The notes beneath the pieces were generated by a model, which was not told where the DNA came from, did not search any database, and worked only from the letters and a program-made list of their open reading frames with translations. Made by a program: the position numbers and the translations under genes. Below, piece after piece: positions 16,024-23,468 of a DNA stretch of 64,000 nt. Within the stretch, counting starts at the first letter, position 1; every line of letters begins with the position of its first letter. The stretch comes from an uncultured Gemmiger sp. (GTDB lineage Bacteria > Bacillota > Clostridia > Oscillospirales > Ruminococcaceae): contig CALXHT010000003.1 in assembly GCA_944388215.1 (NCBI GenBank), positions 45,616-109,615 on the forward strand, read 5' to 3'.

Positions 16024-16887
16024 TTACACAACCACTTGCAGCAGCATGCCGGCTACCGCGCCGACCGCCCACAGCAGGCCGGTCATAAACAGATTCTGTT
16101 TCCAGCTGGGATTGACCCGCCACAGCACCGCCAGACCCACACCGGCCCCGGCCGTCAGGCCGGCAAACAGGCTGCCGAAGGAGATGGCTCCTTCCATATA
16201 CAGCTGGGCCAGCAGCACACTGGCGGCGCAGTTGGGCACCAGACCCACCAGGGCGGTCAGCATGGGCTGCAAGATGCCCATACCGGCCAGCGCCGAGCTG
16301 ATGGCCTCCTCCCCTACCGATTCAAATACCAGGCCGAGCAGCAGGCTGAACAGCAGAATGAACACAAAGATCTCCAGCGTATGGCGCAGTGCAGCCAGCC
16401 AGATACCGCTGTGCTCCTCATGCTCTTCGTGGCAGTCCACCTCATCGGCGTGGCCGGCATAGCCGCCGTACAGCGATTTGGGCAGTACATGGCGCAGGGG
16501 GATATCCAGCAGCGCACCGCCCACCATGCCGAAGACCGCCTTGCAGAGCAGCAAGGCCGCCAGGCTGGGCCACTGGGAGGGTTCCGCCGCCAGAAGGGGC
16601 ACGGCTTCGTCGCTGGTGGCGATGAACACCGCCAGCAATGTGCCGGGGGTGATCACCCGGCTGGCATACAGGTTGGAGGCCACCGCACTGAAACCGCACT
16701 GCGGTACACAGCCCAAAAGCGCGCCGGGCACAAAGCCCCAGCGTCCGCCGCCGGCCAGCGCCGCCTCGATGCGGTCGCCGTGGTGGCGTTCCAGCCATTC
16801 GATCAGCAGGTACGCCAGGTAAAGAAAGGGCAGCATTTTGACACTGTCAATCCAGGCATCCAACAGCGCATCTACAAATAATTCCAT
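16024..16887 (-). CDS. Putative heavy-metal/manganese exporter (ArsP_2, 10-TM type)
   Basis: A 287-residue polytopic membrane protein with two repeat halves: residues about 45-115 contain GALLGCVPQCGFSAVASNLY and SDEAVPLLA, while residues about 215-250 contain GLVPNCAASVLLAQLYM. A histidine/glutamate/cysteine-rich cytoplasmic or periplasmic loop (HADEVDCHEEHEEH) lies between them and looks metal-binding. This matches the family called putative manganese transporter or 10-TM heavy-metal exporter. Its position 3 kb from a riboswitch-regulated Mn/Ca ATPase is suggestive. AGAGG precedes the ATG. Transport substrate is inferred, not shown. Confidence 0.75.
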   Translation of the reverse strand: MELFVDALLDAWIDSVKMLPFLYLAYLLIEWLERHHGDRIEAALAGGGRWGFVPGALLGCVPQCGFSAVASNLYASRVITPGTLLAVFIATSDEAVPLLAAEPSQWPSLAALLLCKAVFGMVGGALLDIPLRHVLPKSLYGGYAGHADEVDCHEEHEEHSGIWLAALRHTLEIFVFILLFSLLLGLVFESVGEEAISSALAGMGILQPMLTALVGLVPNCAASVLLAQLYMEGAISFGSLFAGLTAGAGVGLAVLWRVNPSWKQNLFMTGLLWAVGAVAGMLLQVVV

Positions 16888-16918
16888 AAAACCTCTATAT
16901 ACTTTTTTGATTTGGATT

Positions 16919-17290
16919 TCAGCGGAAACTGCGCAGCAGTTTTACCGCCGGGCGCACGGCCCTGTCGGGGATACGGGCCCGGAACCGGGCCACCGTCCGT
17001 GCCGAAAAGGGCATGCGGTCGGTAAAAGTTTCCATTCCCAGAAAATATTGCAGGTAGGGGCTTTCCTGCACCAGTGAGACCACTTCCCTGTCAGACACCC
17101 GGTAATGCAGCTGGATGATCCGGCAGCCCAGCGCGATCCGCGCCGAGATGGCCGCCTTGCCGCCCGGGGCGAACAGCTCACTGTAGGATTTTTCAAACTG
17201 GTCCCAATCGATGGCATCCGCCAGCAGCATCCAGCGGTTGCGCCCGCTGAGCTCGCCGTGGTACGGCGGCAGGAAGTCATAGATGGACAT
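16919..17290 (-). pseudogene. IS1182-like transposase, N-terminal remnant
   Basis: A 123-residue frame that reads MSIYDFLPPYHGELSGRNRW, then ADAIDWDQFEKSYSELF, ARIALGCRIIQLHYRVSD and ESPYLQYFLGMETFTD. This is the DUF772 N-terminal domain of IS1182/IS5-group transposases. Full transposases are about 450-500 residues, with a DDE catalytic core that is entirely missing here: the frame ends just after the RFRARIPD segment. The neighbouring exporter gene starts 31 bases further on, so the rest has been lost, not frameshifted. No terminal inverted repeats were found. Unlikely to be functional unless domesticated. Confidence 0.7.
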
Positions 17291-17357
17291 TTGTTTTTCC
17301 CGGGTACGATACACGTCCAGAGCCCCTTTCCGTTTTCGGGGCCGCAGCCCCGTTGCC

Positions 17358-20300
17358 TCAATACCGCTGCATCAGCGGGAAGATCAGCGCCAGCACACAC
17401 CACACCGCCTGGTAGAGCACAAAGGCCGCCAGCGGCAGCGTGATCAGGCCTCCGGTCAGCGAGAGCAGCACGCCCAGCACACAGCCGAACAAAGCCGCCG
17501 CCGTCACGAAGACCGACGCCTTGTGCTCGCCCTCGGCGGCACCGGCAGCGGCTTCCAGGCCGCCCACAAAGCTGGCAAAGCTGCCCAGATGCAGCATGTT
17601 GCCCTCACTTTCGGGCAGCCAGGCCACGGCCGGGTCCAGCGTCTTGCGCTCCGCCGCGTTCAGCACCTTCACCGAACCGGCGGGCAGGCTGTAGGCAGCT
17701 TCCAGCAGCTGCACATCGCAGTTGAAGTCATCGCAGTCCACCACCAGGGAAAGCCCCGTGCGGCGCAGACTGTCCAGCACCACGGCGGTGTCGGGGTCGC
17801 GCTGATAGGCCACCTGGAACATGGCGAACATCTTGCCGGACACCGCCAGGTAGATCACCCGGCGCTGGTTCACGGTGTGGTGCTGTTCATATTCCAGGCT
17901 GGGCACCTTGACGCCGTAATCCTGCATCAGGGCACGGTTGCCCACCAGCACCCGGCGCTTGTTGATCCAGCCCACATAGCCTTTGCCGTAGACGGTTTCC
18001 CGGTCCTCCACCTCTGCCAGCAGATTGCGGTTTTCGCCCAGCATGCCCAGGAATACCTCCCGCAGCGTGGGCCCCGCCTCCGCCAGAATGGAGGCGGCAT
18101 AGACGATGGCCAGGTCGATGTGTTCCGGCTTGACGGGTTTGATGCCGGACAGCGTCACGCAGCCGGCCGGGAAGAGATCCCGTGCCGTGACCTGAATGAC
18201 GTTGATACGGCCCAGCTGCCGGATATCCCGCCAGCCGGGCACCACCGCCCCCACTTGGGCAGCACTGCGCTGCATCATGCGGGCGGGCAAGGCCGACAGA
18301 AGCGTGCCCGCCAGCGGCGCCGCAAGGCACAATACCGCCGCCAGCACCATCATGGCCGAGGCGCTGTCCTTGGTGCGGATCAGCGTGATGAGCATGGCCA
18401 CCAGGGCGCAGACGCCGGCCAGCCAGGCAAACTGCTGCTGGTTCTTATCGCTGGTGCCCGCCGCCGCACTGTTGCGCAGGAAGCTGCGGAACACCTGGGT
18501 GGGACGGTTGATGAGCACGTTGGGATGGGGTTCGGCCAGACCTGTGGTCATGGCCCGCAGCGCCCCGGCATCCTTGAGCCGGTAGGCCACCGAGTGTTCC
18601 ACCTTGGCACTGACCAGCCGGAAATTTTCCTGCATGGTGCAGGCGTTCATCCGTTTGCCGATGGTATTCAGACAGAGCACCAGCACCGCAGGGCCGGCCA
18701 TCAGCGTCACGTCAGCGGTGTAGTTGCCGGCGATGAGCAGCGCCAGGCACTGCACGGCGGCGCCCAGCAGCGGCAGCACGGCCAGACTGTCCGGCGTGGC
18801 GCGCCGGGCCAGGCCCAGCAGGCCGGAAACCACGGTGCGCCAGCAAAGGCCGCCGGCTGCCAGCAGCAGCACCAGCACCACCGCCGGATAGACCAGCGGA
18901 TCGGCCAGGGGGCCGGGCAGCGACGGCAGCGCCGCCGCCATCAGACCCAGCACCAGCAGCACCGCCGTGATGGCGGCGGTGGCAAAGCTGGCCGTGGTAT
19001 AGTAGAGCACCTGCTGGCTCAGTTCCCGGCGTACCACCGGGGCGTCCTCAGGGCGCTCGTATTCATGGTGATGAAGGGGCGGGATCTCCGCCGTCTCAAA
19101 GGGCTGGGCCGCGGAATCCGGCTGTTCATCCCGGGGTTTGCCGCCCAGTCGCATCCTGGCCTTGGCCAGACGGCTGCCGCGGCCCTTCCCGCGGGCACTC
19201 TCCTCCTCACTGTCCTGCAGCGATTCAGTCAGCCGGACGGCCGCACTGTCAAAGCGGGCCGTGCCACCTTCCGGCACCGTACCCGTATTGATGGCCTGCG
19301 CAATGTCATGCACAAAGGAAGCGGTGCCCGGTTCCGCCGGTTCGCCGCCGTCCAGATTCTGGGTGAACCCGGTGGGAGCCTGTCCGCCGCCGAGATCCTG
19401 GGTAAAGCCGGTGTGGGCCTGCCCGCCGCCCAGGTCCTGGGTAAAGCCGGTGTGGGCAGGAGCCTCCGCCTGGCCGCCCAGATCCTGGGTGAAGCCGGTA
19501 TGGGCCGGGGCCTGGGGGGTCAGACGAATCTTGCCGGTCAATGTATCGACCAGCTCGTCCACCGCATCCGGTTCCCGCCGTCCCAGCAGCCCGCCCTCGG
19601 GGGAAAGTCCCACCACCTGGGTGTCAGCATAGGGATCCCGGCCGTCCGCGGTTGCAGGGGCCGGCTGCTGTGCCGGCTGTACTGCGGGTTTGGGCGTTTC
19701 AACGCGCTGTGCCGGCTGCGCCATGGTTTTGGGCGTTTCGGCAGGCTGCGCGAGGGCCTCCGCGGCGGGGGCCGTGCGCGGACGCACCGCATTGTAGGCG
19801 TTCATGAAGTCCTGGGTGCTGTCCACCGGAGCTGCATCCAGTGCTCCCAGCTGCATGGTAAAGCCCGTGCTGGCCGCCTGATGTCGCGGCAGGTTGATGG
19901 GCTCCCCCACCGGCTCTCCGGCAGGCGGGTCCGGCATTGCCTGGGCAGGCGGTGCCGTGCGGATCTTCTGGCCGGGGGTAAATTCCACCGTGTTGCGCTT
20001 TTTGCGATAAATGGTGCCGGTGGCCCCTGTGGCACTGGGTGCGGTGCGCGCCTTCATGCCCCGCTGGATATCACGCAGCATCTGCATGGTATCCCCTTCC
20101 CGTTCGGACGACGGGGCCGGTGCAGGACGGGTATATTTGCTGTGCCAGACGTTTTCCACCGTATCGCCCCGGGATTCTTCCCGGGGTTCCGGCTCCGAAT
20201 GCCTGCCGGAAAAGGTTGGTTCCTCCTGCCGTGCTTCGGGGATCACGATCTCCTCGGTGACGGAATCCCGGCCGCCGAACAACCCGCCCAGCAGCCCGCG

Positions 20301-21074
20301 CTTTTTGGGCTGAGGCGCCTGCCGCACCGGTTCCCGGTCGGGGAAATACTCCTCCTGGGCTTCCGGCTGCTCCTCCGGTTCCGGTGCATCCTGGTTCTGG
20401 CTGCCGCCGCCCAATGAAACATTGATGGGCACGAATTCGTCGGTATCTTCCGCCGATTTCAGGCCGAAAAGTCCCCGCTTCTTTTTGCCGGGCTCCCGGA
20501 TTTTGCCCTTTTCATCGGGCACCACCGCCACCGAGTCCCGAAAGAACTTCTGGAACTGGTTTTTACCCTGGTTCAAAGCGTCGGTATCGGCGCCGGCCTC
20601 GGGCGCCATCTTCAGCAGGAATCCCTTGATGATGCCGGTGCGGGTGGTATCCCCCATCGTCCCGGTATCGGAGCCCGTCTGCCCGTCCGCCGCAGGAGCG
20701 GCGGGACGCCGGGGTTCCGCAGGACTGACAGGCTGCGCTGCCGCAGGGGTGGGCGCGGCGGTTTGTACCGGCTGTACAGTGGTGCGCGGCGCAGCGGTCC
20801 GGGGGGAAGCCGGCGCCGCAGCCGTCTGCCGCGGCGACACCGGGGCGGGAGCGGCAAAACCCTCAAAGCCGTCCAGGTCGTCGAGGCCCGCGAACGCGAT
20901 CTTGTGATCCTGTTCCGGTGTGCCATGCAGCGGTGTGGTGGAAATGCCCACACTGCGCAGAATCTCGTCCACCTGGTGATCGGTCACGGTGTTCTGCACA
21001 CCGGCGGCCGTCTGCTGCTGGTTGAGGTCCTGCAAAATGCGGTCCACTGAGTCATTGGTACGTTTGCTTGGCAT
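17358..21074 (-). CDS. Degenerate P-type ATPase-like membrane protein with long disordered N-terminus
   Basis: A 1238-residue protein. Residues 1 to about 685 are Pro/Ala/Gln-rich and disordered, with repeats of the type HTGFTQDLGGGQA. Residues about 688-1238 follow a P1-type ATPase plan: paired helices, then APLAGTLLSALPARMMQRSA leading into an LGRINVIQVTARDLFPAG segment where DKTGTLTxG is expected, a nucleotide-domain-like stretch KGYVGWINKRRVLVGNRALM (about 1030-1050), a P-domain-like stretch LRRTGLSLVVDCDD where TGD should be, and two terminal helices. The phosphorylated aspartate motif and GDGxND are not conserved, so ATP-driven transport is unlikely. It follows rlmB by 33 bases with its own GGGAG site. 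Function unknown; a scaffold or regulator is an inference. Confidence 0.75.
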   Translation of the reverse strand: MPSKRTNDSVDRILQDLNQQQTAAGVQNTVTDHQVDEILRSVGISTTPLHGTPEQDHKIAFAGLDDLDGFEGFAAPAPVSPRQTAAAPASPRTAAPRTTVQPVQTAAPTPAAAQPVSPAEPRRPAAPAADGQTGSDTGTMGDTTRTGIIKGFLLKMAPEAGADTDALNQGKNQFQKFFRDSVAVVPDEKGKIREPGKKKRGLFGLKSAEDTDEFVPINVSLGGGSQNQDAPEPEEQPEAQEEYFPDREPVRQAPQPKKRGLLGGLFGGRDSVTEEIVIPEARQEEPTFSGRHSEPEPREESRGDTVENVWHSKYTRPAPAPSSEREGDTMQMLRDIQRGMKARTAPSATGATGTIYRKKRNTVEFTPGQKIRTAPPAQAMPDPPAGEPVGEPINLPRHQAASTGFTMQLGALDAAPVDSTQDFMNAYNAVRPRTAPAAEALAQPAETPKTMAQPAQRVETPKPAVQPAQQPAPATADGRDPYADTQVVGLSPEGGLLGRREPDAVDELVDTLTGKIRLTPQAPAHTGFTQDLGGQAEAPAHTGFTQDLGGGQAHTGFTQDLGGGQAPTGFTQNLDGGEPAEPGTASFVHDIAQAINTGTVPEGGTARFDSAAVRLTESLQDSEEESARGKGRGSRLAKARMRLGGKPRDEQPDSAAQPFETAEIPPLHHHEYERPEDAPVVRRELSQQVLYYTTASFATAAITAVLLVLGLMAAALPSLPGPLADPLVYPAVVLVLLLAAGGLCWRTVVSGLLGLARRATPDSLAVLPLLGAAVQCLALLIAGNYTADVTLMAGPAVLVLCLNTIGKRMNACTMQENFRLVSAKVEHSVAYRLKDAGALRAMTTGLAEPHPNVLINRPTQVFRSFLRNSAAAGTSDKNQQQFAWLAGVCALVAMLITLIRTKDSASAMMVLAAVLCLAAPLAGTLLSALPARMMQRSAAQVGAVVPGWRDIRQLGRINVIQVTARDLFPAGCVTLSGIKPVKPEHIDLAIVYAASILAEAGPTLREVFLGMLGENRNLLAEVEDRETVYGKGYVGWINKRRVLVGNRALMQDYGVKVPSLEYEQHHTVNQRRVIYLAVSGKMFAMFQVAYQRDPDTAVVLDSLRRTGLSLVVDCDDFNCDVQLLEAAYSLPAGSVKVLNAAERKTLDPAVAWLPESEGNMLHLGSFASFVGGLEAAAGAAEGEHKASVFVTAAALFGCVLGVLLSLTGGLITLPLAAFVLYQAVWCVLALIFPLMQRY
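19350..19508 (-). repeat. In-frame tandem repeats encoding HTGFTQDLGG motifs
   Basis: Four consecutive copies of a roughly 39-48-base unit inside the disordered region of the degenerate P-type ATPase-like gene. They encode (A/P)HTGFTQDLGG with small spacer changes, the last copy being PTGFTQNLDGG. A related STGFTMQLG occurs upstream in the protein (DNA about 19845-19875). The repetition is at both DNA and protein level. Confidence 0.85.
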
Positions 21075-21107
21075 GTCTGATTGCTCCCTTTACAAAAAAG
21101 GTGAAAT

Positions 21108-21890
21108 TCACTTGGCGGTACGGCGGCGCAGCACCTCGTAGCAAAGGATGCCCGCCGCCACGCTCACATTGTAGCTGTCCACGCCGGTCGCCTGGCCGGG
21201 GGCCATCTCCAGCGTCACCGCCGCGTCGCAGAGTTTGCGGGTCAGGGCGCCGGGACCGCCGCCTTCGCTGCCCAGTACCAGCGCCACCGCCCCCGAAAGA
21301 TCGGTACGGGAAAGAGGGGCGCCCCCCAGGTCCGCACAGTAGACAAAAACGTTGTGTTCCTTGATGGTGCGGATGGCCTGGGCCAGGTTGGTCACACGGG
21401 CCACCGGCAGCCGGGCTGCCGCGCCGGCACTGGCCTTCATGACAGTACCGGTCACGCCTACGCCGCCCCGCTTGGGGATCACCACGCCGTGGGCGCCGCA
21501 CAGGTAGGCCGAACGGATGATGGCGCCCAGATTGTGGGGGTCCTCCACCCCGTCACACAGAACGAGGAAGGGCGGCTCCTGCCTGGCATCGGCCGCGGCG
21601 AAAAGATCCTCCAGCGTGGCGTACTGCACCTCCGCGGCGCGGGCCGCCACCCCCTGGTGATCCGCCGTGCCGCAGAGCTTCTGCAGCTTGTGGCCGGGCA
21701 CCCGCTTGACCACGGCGCCGCCCTGCTTGGCCAGCGCCGTATAGTACCCTGCCACCGCCTGGGGCAGCGAATCCGCCAGATACACCGTATCCACCGTTTC
21801 GCCGCTCTTGAGCAGCTCGGTCACAGGGTTCTTGCCCCATACCAGCGTGTCGGTGTGCTGCGGTGTCTGTTCACGACCCGGTCTTTCCAT
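21108..21890 (-). CDS. rlmB: 23S rRNA 2'-O-ribose methyltransferase, TrmH/RlmB family
   Basis: A 260-residue SPOUT methyltransferase. Substrate-binding N-terminal domain (WGKNPVTELLKSGETVDTVY), then the knot motifs DPHNLGAIIRSA, LVLGSEGGGPG and VDSYNVSVAAGILCYE. RlmB methylates the ribose of G2251 in 23S rRNA; paralogues act on tRNA, so the exact target is by similarity. A CAGGAGG site lies six bases before the ATG. It is the first gene of a two-gene unit with the degenerate P-type ATPase-like protein. Confidence 0.9.
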   Translation of the reverse strand: MERPGREQTPQHTDTLVWGKNPVTELLKSGETVDTVYLADSLPQAVAGYYTALAKQGGAVVKRVPGHKLQKLCGTADHQGVAARAAEVQYATLEDLFAAADARQEPPFLVLCDGVEDPHNLGAIIRSAYLCGAHGVVIPKRGGVGVTGTVMKASAGAAARLPVARVTNLAQAIRTIKEHNVFVYCADLGGAPLSRTDLSGAVALVLGSEGGGPGALTRKLCDAAVTLEMAPGQATGVDSYNVSVAAGILCYEVLRRRTAK

Positions 21891-21964
21891 CCCATACCTC
21901 CTGCGGGGACACCCTGTCCCCTGCCTTTATCTTTCTGTTCTGTAGTGCTGACTATACAGATATC

Positions 21965-21994
21965 AGTATAGCACAAGGTACGACGCTTTGTCAC
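21965..21994 (-). promoter_or_regulatory. Promoter of rlmB
   Basis: GTGACA (21994-21989), 18-base spacer, TATACT (21970-21965) on the minus strand, about 75 bases before the rlmB ATG. Confidence 0.6.
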
Positions 21995-22392
21995 CTTTTT
22001 TTACGGTTTTTGTCGGGTTTTGCGGCCGTTTTTACACTTCACGCCTGCGCTATGCGCCAAAAGTGCAAACCCGCTTTCCGATTGTACGATATACCATCCT
22101 TTATACGTTTTGTAGAGGAAAACTGGTTTTCCCATTGTTGAAAACTCTGTGGAAAGTGTGGAAAAGCCGCATTCCCATCCACTTTTCCACCATTTGGCAG
22201 CGAAGTTTTGCACCGACTGTTGAAAAGTTTTCCCTATAACAGCCCGGATAAGTCCCTTTGTCAAGTGGGCAAAGCGTTCAAATTTCTCCGCAAAGAGCCG
22301 GAAATTTCCCGCGGATTTTACAAATTCTGCCAGTTCCTTTTCTTCCGCGGCAAAATGGGCAAAAAGTACATATACTGCGTCGAAAAAAGCTG
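21995..22392. other. Low-GC non-coding stretch between rlmB and fba
   Basis: About 400 bases clearly poorer in GC than the surroundings, with no credible gene: the short open frames lack ribosome sites and family resemblance. It holds a short GCGC-TAT-GCGC hairpin with flanking CACTT/AAGTG near 22033-22063, and several TGTGGAAA/TTTTCCAC strings around 22147-22190 that resemble DnaA boxes (one, 22157-22165, fits TTWTNCACA). No RNA family is recognised. Confidence 0.5.
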
Positions 22393-22421
22393 TTGCTTTT
22401 TTGTCAAAGTCAAGGTATAAT
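22393..22421 (+). promoter_or_regulatory. Promoter of fba
   Basis: TTGCTT (22393-22398), 17-base spacer, perfect TATAAT (22416-22421). Confidence 0.7.
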
Positions 22422-22430
22422 GAAACCGAC

Positions 22431-22453
22431 GGTACACCGGGGGTCGGTGTGCC
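22431..22453 (+). promoter_or_regulatory. 5' UTR hairpin of fba mRNA
   Basis: GGTACACCG (22431-22439) pairs with CGGTGTGCC (22445-22453), 9 bp including one G-T, loop GGGGT. It lies at the extreme 5' end of the predicted transcript and is not followed by T residues, so it is more likely an mRNA-stabilising element than a terminator. Confidence 0.6.
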
Positions 22454-22483
22454 CTTCCCACAATTATTATTGGAGGTATCTGT

Positions 22484-23347
22484 ATGCTGGTAAATGCTAC
22501 CAATATGCTGCTGAAAGCACGCGATGGCCACTATGCTGTGGGCCAGTTCAACATCAATAACCTGGAGTGGACCAAGAGCATCCTGCTGACTGCGCAGGAA
22601 CTCAATTCGCCCGTCATCCTCGGTGTCTCCGAGGGCGCCGGCAAATATATGACCGGTTTCAAGACCGTTGCCGCCATGGTCAAGGCCATGGACGAGAGCC
22701 TGGGCATCACCGTTCCCGTTGCCCTGCACCTGGACCACGGCACCTATGAGGGCGCCAAGGCCTGCGTCGCCGCCGGCTTCACCTCCATCATGTTCGACGG
22801 CAGCCACTACGACATCGAAGAGAACGTCGCCAAGACCACCGAGCTGGTCGCTCTGGCCCATGACCATGGCCTGTCCATCGAGGCCGAGGTCGGTTCCATC
22901 GGCGGTGAGGAAGACGGCGTCATCGGCATGGGCGAGGTCGCTGATCCTGCCCAGTGCGCCAAGATCTCCAGCCTGGGCATCGACTTCCTGGCTGCCGGCA
23001 TCGGCAACATCCACGGCAAGTACCCCGCCAACTGGAAGGGCCTGGACTTCGACGCCCTGGACAAGATCCATGCCGCTACCGACAACATTCCTCTGGTGCT
23101 GCACGGCGGCACCGGCATTCCTGACGAGATGATCAAGAAGGCCATCAGCCTGGGCGTTTCCAAGATCAACGTCAACACCGAATGCCAGCTGAGCTTTGCC
23201 GACGCCACCCGCAAGTATATCGAGGCCGGCAAGGACCTGCAGGGCAAGGGCTACGATCCCCGCAAGCTGCTGGCGCCCGGCGCCGAGGCCATCAAGGCCA
23301 CCGTGCGCGAGAAGATCGAGCTGTTCGGCTCTGCCAACAAGGCCTGA
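22484..23347 (+). CDS. fba: Class II fructose-bisphosphate aldolase
   Basis: A 287-residue zinc-dependent aldolase that splits fructose 1,6-bisphosphate in glycolysis. Visible motifs: GQFNINNLEW, the zinc ligands in LHLDHGTYEGAK, HDHGLSIEAEVGSIGGEEDG, IGNIHGKYP, and LHGGTGIPDEMIKKAI with INVNTE for phosphate binding. GGAGG precedes the ATG. It has its own promoter, a 5' hairpin and a strong terminator, and codon use is very biased, as expected for a highly expressed gene. A tagatose-bisphosphate aldolase (GatY/KbaY) role cannot be excluded from sequence alone. Confidence 0.95.
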   Translation: MLVNATNMLLKARDGHYAVGQFNINNLEWTKSILLTAQELNSPVILGVSEGAGKYMTGFKTVAAMVKAMDESLGITVPVALHLDHGTYEGAKACVAAGFTSIMFDGSHYDIEENVAKTTELVALAHDHGLSIEAEVGSIGGEEDGVIGMGEVADPAQCAKISSLGIDFLAAGIGNIHGKYPANWKGLDFDALDKIHAATDNIPLVLHGGTGIPDEMIKKAISLGVSKINVNTECQLSFADATRKYIEAGKDLQGKGYDPRKLLAPGAEAIKATVREKIELFGSANKA

Positions 23348-23376
23348 TCTCTCCTGATCAATTTATAGTACGGCCA

Positions 23377-23407
23377 GGGGCCGGCGGAACTTCCGCCGGC
23401 CCCTTTT
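23377..23407 (+). terminator. Intrinsic terminator of fba
   Basis: GGGGCCGGCGG (23377-23387) pairs with CCGCCGGCCCC (23393-23403), short loop, followed by TTTT. Confidence 0.85.
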
Positions 23408-23468
23408 GTATTGTCTTTCACCTTCTGTCCCCCGCTGTCATAGCCTGTGGGCAGGAGGTGTTTTTTGT

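Noticed and set aside
17341..17356. GGGGC-TGCG-GCCCC hairpin after the degenerate P-type ATPase gene
   Set aside because: A short stem without a T-run; could be chance in GC-rich DNA.
17283..20417. A 1044-codon open frame on the + strand opposite the degenerate P-type ATPase gene
   Set aside because: It is rich in His, Gln, Arg and Gly as expected for the complement of a Pro/Ala-rich GC-rich gene, has no RBS and no family resemblance; the minus-strand frame has clear membrane and domain structure.
22147..22190. Cluster of DnaA-box-like strings as a possible replication origin
   Set aside because: Only one fits TTWTNCACA; the same TTTTCCACA string also appears singly at about 57674 and 63243, and a consensus box at 29222, with no dnaA, dnaN or gidA nearby.
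22208..22420. A 70-codon frame before fba
   Set aside because: No RBS, Phe/Lys-rich due to the low-GC stretch, and it overlaps the fba promoter.
22001..23104. A 367-codon open frame on the - strand across fba
   Set aside because: It is the antisense shadow of a well-supported aldolase gene and extends by chance into the non-coding region.
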